From: Geodermatophilus obscurus DSM 43160
Lineage (GTDB): Bacteria > Actinomycetota > Actinomycetes > Mycobacteriales > Geodermatophilaceae
Direction: 5' to 3'
Assembly: GCF_000025345.1 (NCBI RefSeq)
Contig: NC_013757.1
Location: 3,472,001 to 3,536,000, forward strand
DNA length: 64,000 nt
Shown here in pieces: positions 22,004 through 29,828 of the stretch; within the stretch, counting starts at the first letter, position 1, and every line of letters starts with the position of its first letter. A program made the translations under genes and the position numbers. The notes under the pieces were generated by a model that was not told the origin of the DNA, ran no database searches, and was given only the letters and a program-made list of their open reading frames with translations.

Positions 22004-22053
22004 GAGAGGCCCCCTCCCCCTCGCGAGTTCGGGGCGGTGCCCTGGAGGGGGCC
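22004..22053 (-). repeat. Intergenic GC-hairpin repeat, copy 4
   Basis: Directly after the chemoreceptor stop. GGCCCCCTCC pairs with GGAGGGGGCC around a shortened core (CCCTCGCGAGTTCGGGGCGG). Lies between convergent genes. Confidence 0.75.
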
Positions 22054-22189
22054 GGCCGGGACGGGACCCTCCGGGACGGCGGCGCAGACCCCTGCGCCGC
22101 CGTCCCGTCGTGGTTCAACGGGCCACCCCCGGCAGCCCGCGCGGCTCGGACGGCCGAGCGGGCGACCCAAGCCCCTCCGGAGCGCGGTG

Positions 22190-22675
22190 TCAGCGGGCCG
22201 CGCCCTCCATCGCCCGCCAGCGGGCCAGGTTGTAGCGGGCGTCGACCAGCGCGTCGTGGGTGCCGTCGGGCCGCGGCGGTAGTGGCGGCTGCCCGAGGTC
22301 GTCCCAGCGCTGGCGCAGCTCCCGGGTGAACCGGGGGATCGGCCGCGGCAGCGCCGGCATCGCGCCCCACAGCTGGCACAGCGCCACGTGGTCGTAGGCG
22401 GCGTACCAGGCCCACAGCTCGACCTCCTCACCCGGGCCGGTGAGGAAGGCCAGCAGGTCGTCGCGGATGCGCCGCCGGCTGCGCCACGCCCGGTCGGCCG
22501 GCGGCGGCAGCTGGTCGAGCACGTTTCGCCGCACCCAGGGGATCGCCCGCCGCTCGTCGAACTCCGTGCTGACGGCGTAGAACTCCCGGCCGGCCTCGTC
22601 GACGACGCCGATCGAGACGAGGTCGATGGTGGTGCCGTCCTCGATGAACTCGGTGTCGTAGAAGAAGCGCCGCAC
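22190..22675 (-). CDS. 3'-5' exoribonuclease (Rv2179c family, DEDD superfamily)
   Basis: 161 residues, matching the family length. Motif I FFYDTEFIEDG (4-14), motif II WAWYAAYDHVALCQLWG (about 88-104) and motif III HDALVDARYNLARWR (about 140-154) supply the acidic metal ligands. M. tuberculosis Rv2179c acts on 3' overhangs of double-stranded RNA, and the family was earlier annotated as polyadenylate-specific exoribonuclease AS. The ATG at 22675 has DUF6221 divergent 71 bp away. Confidence 0.88.
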   Translation of the reverse strand: MRRFFYDTEFIEDGTTIDLVSIGVVDEAGREFYAVSTEFDERRAIPWVRRNVLDQLPPPADRAWRSRRRIRDDLLAFLTGPGEEVELWAWYAAYDHVALCQLWGAMPALPRPIPRFTRELRQRWDDLGQPPLPPRPDGTHDALVDARYNLARWRAMEGAAR

Positions 22676-22733
22676 GCCCTCACGGTAGGTCCCGCCGTCC
22701 CCGGGCCGCGGTGCCGGCCGGGAGGGGCCGGGC

Positions 22734-22739
22734 TAGCGT
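22734..22739 (+). promoter_or_regulatory. -10 box of the DUF6221 gene
   Basis: TAGCGT, 6 nt before GTG 22746: leaderless type. Confidence 0.5.
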
Positions 22740-22745
22740 GCCCCG

Positions 22746-23048
22746 GTGAGCGCGCCGCACCCGGACCTGCCGAGCAGCATCCGCAACGAGGACCTGGTCG
22801 ACTTCCTGCTCACCCGTTTCGACGAGGACGAGGAGGCCGCCCGGTTCGTCGCCCTCAGCGCGTCGCGGTCCAACGCCTCGCTAGTGGCGCACGTGCTGCG
22901 CGACGTCCGGGCCAAGCGCGACCTGGTCCGCTACTTCCGCGACCTGGAGCAGCAGGGCCCACGTGGCGCCACCATGGAGCGGGCGCTGCGGCTGATCGGG
23001 CAGACCTACGCCGAGCACCCGCACTACCGGGAGGACTGGCGGCCCTGA
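22746..23048 (+). CDS. DUF6221 family protein
   Basis: 100 residues. The pattern LVDFLLTRFDEDEEAARF near the start, AHVLRDVRAKRDLV in the middle and the terminal LIGQTYAEHPHYREDWRP match the DUF6221 consensus, a small cytoplasmic actinobacterial family of unknown function. GTG 22746 follows a TAGCGT box by 6 nt. It converges on plsC across copy 5 of the hairpin repeat. Confidence 0.8.
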   Translation: MSAPHPDLPSSIRNEDLVDFLLTRFDEDEEAARFVALSASRSNASLVAHVLRDVRAKRDLVRYFRDLEQQGPRGATMERALRLIGQTYAEHPHYREDWRP

Positions 23049-23090
23049 GGATCGGCCCCCTGCCCCTCCGGCCCCGTCCCGGGCCCCACC

Positions 23091-23146
23091 GGCCCCCTGC
23101 AGGGTCCCGCCGCGAGCTTGCGAGTGGTGGGGGGCAGGGGTCCTTC
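23091..23146 (+). repeat. Intergenic GC-hairpin repeat, copy 5
   Basis: GGCCCCCTGC at the 5' end, GCAGGGGTCCTTC at the 3' end, with core CCGCCGCGAGCTTGCGAGTG. It ends 1 nt before the plsC stop. The 40 bp before it (23052-23090) contain further GGCCCC/CCTGCCCC/GGGCCCC pieces that look like remains of other copies. Confidence 0.9.
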
Positions 23147-23147
23147 G

Positions 23148-23912
23148 TCAGCCGGCCAGCGACTCCGGCGCCCGGTCGGCGGCCTCGTCGGCGGGCGGCT
23201 GCAGCCGGCTGACCACGTCGGAGGCGCTGGCGCCGGTGGCGTCCATCGACTTCTTCACCCGGGCGCCGTAGACGTCGACGTACTCCTGGCCGGACAGCGT
23301 CATGATCTCGTACATGATCTCGTCGGTGATCGAGCGCTCGACGAAGCGGTCGCCGGCCAGGCCCTCGTAGCGGGAGAAGTCCAGCGCCTCCCCGAAGCGG
23401 ACGGTCACCGCCGGGAGGTTCCAGCCGACCAGCGGTAGCCGGCGCGGGCGGTAGACCATGGCGACCGGCACGACCGGCACGCCGGTCTCCAGGGTCATCC
23501 GGGCCACGCCGGTCTTGCCGCGGAAGAGCCGGCCGTCCGGCGACCGCGTGCCCTCGGGGTAGATGCCCAGCAGCCGTCCCTGCCGGAGCAGGCGCAGGCC
23601 GGTCTGGATCGCGTCCTCCGCGGCCGAGGCGCTCGTCCGGTCGATCGGGACCTGTCCCGCGCCGGTGAAGAAGGCCCGCTGCAGGAAGCCCTTGAGACCG
23701 GAGCCGGTGAAGTACTCGGCCTTGGCCAGGAAGGTCACCCGCCGGCGCACCGACAGCGGCATGAAGACCCAGTCGGCCGCAGACAGGTGGTTGCTCGCGA
23801 GGATCGCCGCCCCGCGGGGCGGCACGTGCTCCACACCCTCCACGTGCGGCCGGAACACCAGCTTCACGACCGGGCCGAGCGCCACGTACTTGAGGAACCA
23901 GTAGAACAACAC
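23148..23912 (-). CDS. plsC: Lysophospholipid acyltransferase (PlsC family)
   Basis: 1-acyl-sn-glycerol-3-phosphate acyltransferase-like enzyme of phospholipid synthesis at the inner membrane. 254 residues. HxxxxD box NHLSAADW (about 45-52), FLAKAEYF, the PLS motif YPEGTRSPDG (about 122-131) and VPVVPVAMVY. GTG 23912 is chosen because GGGAGG precedes it and homologues begin at this hydrophobic FYWFLKY helix. A TAGTCT box lies about 20 nt upstream. Positional equivalent of Rv2182c. Confidence 0.9.
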   Translation of the reverse strand: MLFYWFLKYVALGPVVKLVFRPHVEGVEHVPPRGAAILASNHLSAADWVFMPLSVRRRVTFLAKAEYFTGSGLKGFLQRAFFTGAGQVPIDRTSASAAEDAIQTGLRLLRQGRLLGIYPEGTRSPDGRLFRGKTGVARMTLETGVPVVPVAMVYRPRRLPLVGWNLPAVTVRFGEALDFSRYEGLAGDRFVERSITDEIMYEIMTLSGQEYVDVYGARVKKSMDATGASASDVVSRLQPPADEAADRAPESLAG

Positions 23913-23931
23913 GCCTCCCTCGGGGGCTGCC

Positions 23932-23937
23932 AGACTA
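23932..23937 (-). promoter_or_regulatory. -10 box of plsC
   Basis: TAGTCT on the minus strand; the start point would fall near 23925, giving a short leader with the GGGAGG site. Confidence 0.45.
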
Positions 23938-24019
23938 GGGAGCCCGGGGACGGGAGGACAATCCCACCCCCCTGCCGTCCCCGCCACACCGGCTCACCGC
24001 CGGCCGCCGAGGAGGACCC

Positions 24020-24085
24020 GTGCCCGAGCCCGAGCCGATGACCGGCGTCGCGCCGTCCCTCCTGCCCCGCCGGGGGAGCGCGTGA
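24020..24085 (+). CDS. 21-codon upstream ORF
   Basis: GTG at 24020 follows GAGGAGGA. The frame reads through Pro/Glu/Met codons to TGA 24083-24085, which overlaps the GTG (24082) of the next gene as GTGA. It may only serve translational coupling. No similarity recognised. Confidence 0.35.
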   Translation: MPEPEPMTGVAPSLLPRRGSA

Positions 24086-24763
24086 ACGCCCGCGGACGCG
24101 GCCGCCGGGACAACGGCCTGGACGCGGCACTGTGGACCCCGCTGCGCGACGTCGACCCGCGGGTCGGCGAGCACCTGCTCGACGTCCTCCGCGATGCCGG
24201 GGTGGCCGCCTACCTGGAACCCTCGGCCGACGTCGAGCCCTACACCCGGACCGTCTCCCTGCCCAGCCCGCCGAGCGACCGGCTGTTCGTCGACCGCGCC
24301 CGCAGCAGCGAGGCCCGCGCCCTGGTCGACGAGCACGCCGACGACCACGTGCAGGAGCGCCGCCGCGCCCGGCAGCCCGCGCGGCGCGACGTCGACGAGG
24401 ACGCCGAGTGGGCCCGCATCGTCGCCGCCTTCGAGGCCGAGCACGGGCGCACCGTCGTCGACGAGGACCCCGCCGACCCGCTCCCGCCGACCCCGGCCGA
24501 GCCGTCGGTGCTCGACCGCCCGGAGGAGCACTACGAGCCGCCGCCGCCCCCCGCCGGTGCCGGCTCCGGCGCCGGCCTCGCTGTACGCGGTGCTGCTGAT
24601 CGCCGCCGGCGCGGTCCTGGTCGCCGCGCCACGGGTCATCGGGCTGTCCGCCGACCTCGGGCTGGTGATCGGCGTGACCGCCGTCGCCGGCGGGGTCGGG
24701 GTCCTGCTGTCACGGATGCGCGAGCGCACCACCGACGACGGCGACGACGGCGCCGTCGTCTGA
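24082..24763 (+). pseudogene. Frameshifted small membrane protein (DUF308-like)
   Basis: The first frame from GTG 24082 gives a soluble acidic region with the family-like WARIVAAFEAEHGR and EEHYEPPPPP. The rest of the protein lies in the next frame: ASLYAVLLIAAGAVLVAAP and LGLVIGVTAVAGGVGVLL (two membrane helices), then a charged tail to TGA 24761-24763. Removing one C from the six-C run at 24547-24552 joins them into a protein of about 226 residues with the usual domain order of these actinobacterial proteins. Real frameshift or homopolymer error; function unknown. Confidence 0.6.
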
Positions 24764-24764
24764 T

Positions 24765-24823
24765 GAAGGACCTCCCTGCCCCCCGCCACTCGCAGGCTCG
24801 CGGCGGGCCCCTGCAGGGAGGCC
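24765..24823 (-). repeat. Intergenic GC-hairpin repeat, copy 6
   Basis: GAAGGACCTCCCTGC to GCAGGGAGGCC, 1 nt after the stop of the frameshifted gene. Arms CCTCCCTGC/GCAGGGAGG pair perfectly. Core CCGCCACTCGCAGGCTCGCG. Confidence 0.9.
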
Positions 24824-24824
24824 G

Positions 24825-24872
24825 CCGTCCTCCCCAGCCTCCGCCAGCTCAGGGCGGGCCCGGGACGGGGCC
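24825..24872 (-). repeat. Intergenic GC-hairpin repeat, copy 6b (tandem, diverged)
   Basis: Follows copy 6 directly. CCGTCC/GGACGG arms and the CTCAGGGCGGGCCCGGGAC stretch resemble copy 12 (51030-51086). The 5' GAAGGACC end is missing. Confidence 0.55.
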
Positions 24873-24895
24873 AACCGTGCCTGGGGGCCGCCTGA

Positions 24896-25885
24896 CTACC
24901 CCGGGCCGTCGGCGACGGCCCGGCGGACCAGGTCGGCGGAACCGACGATCCCGGCCTCCGCGCCCAGCCGGGCGGCCATCACCCGGGGGCCGGGACGGAA
25001 CCCGCGGCCGGGCAGTGCCCGTCCCAGCCGCTGACGCGCCGGGCCGAGCACCATCTCGCCCAACACGCTGACCCCGCCGCCGATGACGACGACCTCCGGG
25101 TCCAGCACGGCGGAGAGGTCGGCGATCCCCTGCCCGAGCCAGGCGCCCACCTCCGCGAGTAGCTCCAGCGCCAGCGGGTCGTCCTCGGCGGCGGCGGTCG
25201 CGACGTGCTCGCCGGTGAGCCTGTCCGGGTCGCCGTCCACCCGCTCGAGCAGCAGGGCCGCGGCGGCCGGTGAGCTGCGGGCCACCTCACGGGCGGTCTG
25301 ACCCAGCGCCGTGCCGCTGGCGTACTGCTCCCAGCACCCGCGGTTGCCGCACGCGCACAGCCGCCCCTCGGGGACGACGCGCATGTGGCCCCACTCCCCC
25401 GCGACGCCGTGCGAGCCGCGCTGCAGGCGGCCGTCCATGACGATGCCGCCACCGATGCCGGTACCCAGGGTGATCATCAGCGCCAGGTCCGCTCCGCGGG
25501 CCGCGCCGTAGCGGTACTCGGCCCAGGCCGCCGCGTCGGCGTCGTTGCCCACCCACATCGGCCGCTGCAGCCGGGCGGCGAGGTCCTTGCGGAGCGTCGA
25601 GTTCCGCCAGGCCAGGTGCGGGCTGAACAGCACCGTGTCGCCGGTGCGGTCGAACCAGCCGGCCGCCCCCACGCCGACGCCGACCAGCGGGCCGTCGTGC
25701 CCGCGGGCGAGCACCTCGACCACCGCGGCGATCGCGTCCTCGGTCTCCCGCACCGACGATCCGGGGGTCGCCCGCCGCGCGGTCGCCAGCACCGTGCCGT
25801 CCGGGGCGACGACGCCACCGGCCACCTTCGTGCCGCCGACGTCGATGCCCAGCGCGGGCAGGTCGGCGGCGTCTGCGCCGGCCAC
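24896..25885 (-). CDS. ROK-family sugar kinase, probable glucokinase
   Basis: 329 residues. N-terminal phosphate loop LGIDVGGTKVAGGVV (12-26), DNDADAAAWAE-type segment (VGNDADAAAWAEYRYG), LGTGIGGGIVMDGRLQRG, and the ROK zinc signature CACGNRGCWEQYASG (about 176-190) after EWGHMRV. No DNA-binding domain, so an enzyme rather than a ROK repressor. Glucose is the most likely substrate. GTG 25885 directly abuts the stop of the CxxC-protein gene: last gene of the SRPBCC-ArsA-like-CxxC-ROK operon. Confidence 0.9.
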   Translation of the reverse strand: MAGADAADLPALGIDVGGTKVAGGVVAPDGTVLATARRATPGSSVRETEDAIAAVVEVLARGHDGPLVGVGVGAAGWFDRTGDTVLFSPHLAWRNSTLRKDLAARLQRPMWVGNDADAAAWAEYRYGAARGADLALMITLGTGIGGGIVMDGRLQRGSHGVAGEWGHMRVVPEGRLCACGNRGCWEQYASGTALGQTAREVARSSPAAAALLLERVDGDPDRLTGEHVATAAAEDDPLALELLAEVGAWLGQGIADLSAVLDPEVVVIGGGVSVLGEMVLGPARQRLGRALPGRGFRPGPRVMAARLGAEAGIVGSADLVRRAVADGPG

Positions 25886-26227
25886 TCAGGCGATCTCGAT
25901 GTGCTGCACCGGCGGCGCGGGTGGCGCGGGTGGCGCGGGCTCCTCCGCCGCCTCCCGCTCCGCCGCCGCGGCCGACGCCCGCTCGGAGACGCTGCGCAGC
26001 GCCGCCGCGGCGGCGGTCAGGACCTCGGCCAGCGCGTCGGTGACCTCCGGCCGCTCGCCGCGCACCACCGCTGCGACCTGGCAGACCGGGCACCAGTGGC
26101 AGTCGGCCGGGTGCGCACCGGCGGCCTCGCCGTCCCCCGCGCCCTCCCGCAGGGCCGAGCCGAGGGTCTGGCCCAGCCCGGTCACCAGCCGGCGGGCCTG
26201 GTCGACCCAGTCGGGTGCGTCGTTCAT
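25886..26227 (-). CDS. Small CxxC-containing protein (Rv2183c-position)
   Basis: 113 residues. A CHWCPVCQ motif (about 43-50) could bind a metal; flanking helices are Ala/Glu-rich, and a Pro/Ala repeat (EEPAPPAPPAPPVQ) ends the protein. Its ATG (26227) overlaps the ArsA-like stop (ATGA) and its stop touches the ROK gene start, so it is firmly within the operon. Position and Cys motif suggest the counterpart of Rv2183c. Function unknown. Confidence 0.72.
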   Translation of the reverse strand: MNDAPDWVDQARRLVTGLGQTLGSALREGAGDGEAAGAHPADCHWCPVCQVAAVVRGERPEVTDALAEVLTAAAAALRSVSERASAAAAEREAAEEPAPPAPPAPPVQHIEIA

Positions 26228-27381
26228 GGCGTACTCCCCTCGGCGGCCAGCAGGTCGGCCGGCCACTGTTGCGGATCAGGTGTGAAGGCGACCTCCAGCC
26301 GCGCGGCCGCGGTGCCGGCGTCGGCGAGAGCGCCGCCGGTGACCACGCAGCGGCGCAGCAGGGAGTCCAGCGGGACCGAGCGGCGGGCCCCGGCCACGGT
26401 GACGACCAGGTCGTCCTGCCAGCGGGTCAGGTCCAGGCCGGCGCGCTCGGCCCAGGGCAGCGGCAGCACCAGGCGGCGGACGCCGTCCGCGCGGTCCACC
26501 GACGGCGTCAGGGCGGCCACGGGTGCGACGTCGTCCCCGGCGGGCAGCAGGGCGGCCAGTGCCGCGGCGTTCGCCGGTTCCTGCGCGGACTCCGCCACCC
26601 GCTGCAGCGGGGCCAGCTCGGCGAGCGCGGCCAGCGCGTCGTCCTGCTCGGCGGCGCGCCGTGCCCACCACTGCCCCGGCCCGCCGTCGGGCAGCACCCG
26701 CGCGAGGACGGCGGCCGGCTGCTGGCCGTGCAGCGCCAGCGCGGTCACCGCCGCGCGCAGGGCCGGGACGGCACCGGCGCGCGGCACCGCCACCAGCCGC
26801 ACCTCGGTGGCCGCCGGGTCGTCCAGCGGCAGCCGGCCGAGCGCCGCCTCCAGCGGCGGCACCGCGTCGAGGACGGCGTCGACCGGTCCGCGCGCCGCCG
26901 CACCGGAGCGGACCGCCGCGGTCCGCACCGCGCCGAGCACCCGCACCCGGGTGGGCAGCGCCTGGTCCAGCCACCAGCGCAGCGCGCGCGGCAGGCCGAC
27001 CAACGCGGTACCCGACTCCAGCGGGCCGGCGTCGACGACCACCGTGTCGGCCTCGTCGTCGGCGGCGGCGCGCGCCAGCCGGGCGAGCAGCGCCAGCTCC
27101 GCGGCACCGGGCAGGGGCACCACCGAGGTCGACGGGGGCGGCGTCAGCCCGGGGACGGCGCCGAGCGCCTCACCGGCGGACGTCCACAGGGACTCGGCCG
27201 CGGTGAGCGGCGAGACGGAGGCGACGGCGAGCCCGGGGACGTCGGCCAGGCCGGCCGGCCGCCGGCCGGGGCGGAGCAGCAGCAGCGTGCGGGCGCCGTC
27301 CGCGGCAGCGCGGACGGCGGTGGCCGCCGCGAGGGTCGAGGTACCGGACCCACCGGGGCCGGTGAGGAGGAGCGTGCGCAC
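26224..27381 (-). CDS. ArsA/MinD-like protein with degenerate P-loop (Rv2184c-like)
   Basis: 385 residues in the SIMIBI ATPase fold: RTLLLTGPGGSGTSTLAAAT (2-21) at the P-loop position, VVVDAGPLESGTALVGLPRA (about 126-145, Walker-B-like), and a C-terminal half with LVLPLPWAERAGLDL as in ArsA-like proteins. The P-loop has neither the signature Lys nor the normal GK[ST] Lys, so ATP hydrolysis is doubtful. GTG 27381 is 7 nt after the SRPBCC stop. The M. tuberculosis order Rv2183c-2184c-2185c is reproduced. No arsenic genes nearby; function unknown. Confidence 0.8.
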   Translation of the reverse strand: MRTLLLTGPGGSGTSTLAAATAVRAAADGARTLLLLRPGRRPAGLADVPGLAVASVSPLTAAESLWTSAGEALGAVPGLTPPPSTSVVPLPGAAELALLARLARAAADDEADTVVVDAGPLESGTALVGLPRALRWWLDQALPTRVRVLGAVRTAAVRSGAAARGPVDAVLDAVPPLEAALGRLPLDDPAATEVRLVAVPRAGAVPALRAAVTALALHGQQPAAVLARVLPDGGPGQWWARRAAEQDDALAALAELAPLQRVAESAQEPANAAALAALLPAGDDVAPVAALTPSVDRADGVRRLVLPLPWAERAGLDLTRWQDDLVVTVAGARRSVPLDSLLRRCVVTGGALADAGTAAARLEVAFTPDPQQWPADLLAAEGSTP

Positions 27382-27388
27382 CGGCCGC

Positions 27389-27823
27389 CTAGCCCTCCAC
27401 GCGCTTCTTGAGCTCCTTGAGGGCCGTGTCGAGGATGATCTTCTCGGCCTTGCGCTTGAACATCCCGAGCACCGGGATGGAGAGGTCGATGGCGATGGCG
27501 TAGGTGACCTCGGTGGTGCCCGGAGTGGTCTCCCGCAGGGTGTAGGAGCCCTCCTGGCGCTTCTGCATCTGGCTCTGGACCAGCTGCCAGGACACCCGCC
27601 GGTCGCCGTCCCAGGTGTACTCCAGCACGTAGTCGTCCGTGAACGCACCGGCGTCGAGCACGAAGTGCACGCGGCGGGCCCGGCCGTCCGGTCCGGTCTC
27701 CAGCACGTCGACCTGCTTGGCCGCCGCGACCCACTCCGGGTAGGACGGGAAGTCGGCGATGACCGCCATGACGTCGGCCGGCGGAACCGCGACCGTGATC
27801 GACTGGGTGGACTGGTCGGCCAT
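27389..27823 (-). CDS. SRPBCC/START-like protein (Rv2185c-like)
   Basis: 144 residues in the polyketide cyclase/START-like fold, which holds a hydrophobic ligand. Segments: VAVPPADVMAVIADFPSYPE (11-30), VDVLETGPDGRARRVHFVLD, the YTWDGDRRVSWQLV strand pair and a long C-terminal helix (KRKAEKIILDTALKELKKRV). The ATG at 27823 has TAGCCT 7 nt upstream (leaderless); first gene of the four-gene operon. Divergent from fadD15, as in M. tuberculosis, which hints at a lipid-related ligand (inference). Confidence 0.85.
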   Translation of the reverse strand: MADQSTQSITVAVPPADVMAVIADFPSYPEWVAAAKQVDVLETGPDGRARRVHFVLDAGAFTDDYVLEYTWDGDRRVSWQLVQSQMQKRQEGSYTLRETTPGTTEVTYAIAIDLSIPVLGMFKRKAEKIILDTALKELKKRVEG

Positions 27824-27830
27824 GCGGAGC

Positions 27831-27836
27831 AGGCTA
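27831..27836 (-). promoter_or_regulatory. -10 box of the SRPBCC-ArsA-like-ROK operon
   Basis: TAGCCT on the minus strand, 7 nt before ATG 27823. Confidence 0.55.
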
Positions 27837-27900
27837 ACCGCTCGCCTCGTACGGGTGGCGCGACGCCATCCGTCCCTACTCACGGGTAGTGAGCAGCGGC

Positions 27901-27906
27901 TAGATT
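27901..27906 (+). promoter_or_regulatory. -10 box of fadD15
   Basis: TAGATT; leads to a leader of about 65 nt with a GGAGAGGA ribosome binding site before GTG 27978. Confidence 0.45.
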
Positions 27907-27977
27907 TCCCCGAGACGGCCCGCGACGGGGTCCGGGGCGACGGCGCCCGGGACCGGGCGGGCAGGAGAGGACGAGGC

Positions 27978-29828
27978 GTGCGCGAGTTCAGCGTCCCCGC
28001 GACCACCGAGGTGGGCCCCGACGAGGCCCTGACCGACATGCTGGTCGAGAACGTCACCCGGCACGGCGACGAGACCGGGTTGCGGCGTCGGGTGGACGGC
28101 CGGTGGGTCGACGTGTCCTGGCGGCAGTTCGGCGAAGAGGTCCGCGGCGTCGCCAAGGGGCTGATCGCCGCGGGGGTGGCCGCCGGTGACCGCGTCGCCC
28201 TGCAGGCCAAGACGCGTTACGAGTGGACGGTCCTCGACTACGCCATCTGGACCGCCGGCGGCGTCGTCGTCCCGATCTACGAGACCTCCAGCGCCGACCA
28301 GGTCGCCTGGATCCTCTCCGACTCCGGCGCCACCGCCGTCGTCGTGGAGCGGGACGAGCACGCCGCGGCCGTCGAGTCGGTCCGTGACCAGGCACCGGAC
28401 CTCTCGGCCGTCTTCGTCATCGAGGACGACGCCGTCGGGACGCTCACCGTCGCCGGCCAGGACGTCCCCGACAGCGAGCTCGACGCCCGCCGGGCCACCC
28501 TGGACGCCGACAGCCCGGCCACGCTGATCTACACCAGCGGCACCACCGGCCGGCCCAAGGGCTGCGAGCTGACGCACCGCAACTTCCTGTTCGAGATCGG
28601 CAACGGCATCACGCTGCTGGACCGGTTCATCAACGCGCAGAGCTCGCTGCTGCTGTTCATCCCGCTGGCGCACGTGCTGGCCCGCGTCCTGCAGGTCGGC
28701 GCGGTGAGGAACCGCACGGTCATCGGCCACACGCCGGACGTGAAGAACCTGGTCGAGGACCTCGGCGAGTTCCGGCCGACCTTCGTGCTCGCCGTCCCCC
28801 GGGTGTTCGAGAAGGTCTACAACTCCGCCAAGGCCAAGGCGGAGGGCGACGGCAAGGGCAAGATCTTCGACCGGGCCGCGCAGGTGGCCATCGACTGGTC
28901 CCGCGCCCAGGACACCGGCGGTCCCGGCCTCGCGCTGCGCGCCCAGCACGCCCTGTTCGACCGGCTGGTCTACGGCAAGCTGCGCGCCGCCCTGGGCGGC
29001 CGCTGCCAGGGCGCCATCTCCGGCGGCGCCCCCCTCGGCGAGCGGCTCGGCCACTTCTTCCGCGGCATCGGCGTTCCCGTCTTCGAGGGCTACGGCCTGA
29101 CCGAGACCACCGCCGCCGCGTCGGTCAACCACGACGGCGCGCTGCGCATCGGCACCGTCGGCCGCCCGCTGCCCGGCGTCGGCTTCGCGATCGCCGAGGA
29201 CGGCGAGATCCTCATCCGCGGCGGCATCGTCATGCGCGGCTACTGGCGGAACGAGGCCGCGACGACGGAGGCCATCGACGCCGACGGCTGGTTCCACAGC
29301 GGCGACCTCGGCGAGATCGACGCCGACGGGTTCGTCAAGATCACCGGGCGCAAGAAGGAGATCCTGGTGACCGCGGGCGGCAAGAACGTCGCCCCCGCCG
29401 TGCTCGAGGACCGGCTGCGCGCCCACCGCCTGGTCAGCCAGTGCATCGTCGTCGGCGACCAGCGGCCCTACATCGCCGCCCTGGTCACCCTCGACGAGGA
29501 GGCGCTGCCGCTGTGGCTGCAGTCCCAGGGGAAGGACGCCGGCCTCACCGCCGCCCAGCTCGCCGAGGACCCCGACGTGCTGGCCGAGCTCGACGCGGCC
29601 GTCGCGGACGCCAACAAGGCGGTGTCCCAGGCCGAGGCGATCAAGCGGTTCCGGGTGCTGGGCACCGACTTCACCGAGGACAACGGGATGCTCACGCCGA
29701 GCCTGAAGCTCAAGCGCTCCGTGGTGCTCAAGGAGTTCGACGCCGAGGTCGAGGGGCTCTACCAGAAGAACCCCGCTGCCCCCTCTCCCTCGCAGGCTCG
29801 GGGCGGGACCCTGCAGCAGGGCCGTTAG
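27978..29828 (+). CDS. fadD15: Long-chain fatty acid-CoA ligase (FadD15-like)
   Basis: Activates fatty acids as acyl-AMP then acyl-CoA. 616 residues, ANL superfamily. Motifs: LIYTSGTTGRPKGCELTHRN (about 182-201), FIPLAHVLARVLQ, VFEGYGLTETTAAASVN (about 368), GWFHSGDLGEID and ITGRKKEILVTAGGKNVAP (about 455-473). GTG 27978 is chosen for GGAGAGGA upstream. The last residues (about 599-616, [17 protein letters not shown]) are encoded by copy 7 of the intergenic repeat, which has evidently extended the C-terminus. The stop overlaps the end of pimB' on the other strand. Confidence 0.94.
   Translation: MREFSVPATTEVGPDEALTDMLVENVTRHGDETGLRRRVDGRWVDVSWRQFGEEVRGVAKGLIAAGVAAGDRVALQAKTRYEWTVLDYAIWTAGGVVVPIYETSSADQVAWILSDSGATAVVVERDEHAAAVESVRDQAPDLSAVFVIEDDAVGTLTVAGQDVPDSELDARRATLDADSPATLIYTSGTTGRPKGCELTHRNFLFEIGNGITLLDRFINAQSSLLLFIPLAHVLARVLQVGAVRNRTVIGHTPDVKNLVEDLGEFRPTFVLAVPRVFEKVYNSAKAKAEGDGKGKIFDRAAQVAIDWSRAQDTGGPGLALRAQHALFDRLVYGKLRAALGGRCQGAISGGAPLGERLGHFFRGIGVPVFEGYGLTETTAAASVNHDGALRIGTVGRPLPGVGFAIAEDGEILIRGGIVMRGYWRNEAATTEAIDADGWFHSGDLGEIDADGFVKITGRKKEILVTAGGKNVAPAVLEDRLRAHRLVSQCIVVGDQRPYIAALVTLDEEALPLWLQSQGKDAGLTAAQLAEDPDVLAELDAAVADANKAVSQAEAIKRFRVLGTDFTEDNGMLTPSLKLKRSVVLKEFDAEVEGLYQKNPAAPSPSQARGGTLQQGR
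29771..29823 (-). repeat. Intergenic GC-hairpin repeat, copy 7 (inside fadD15 3' end)
   Basis: CCCCGCTGC to GCAGCAGGGCC; core CCCTCGCAGGCTCGGGGCGG. Unlike the other copies after plus-strand genes it lies before the stop codon and is translated. Confidence 0.8.
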
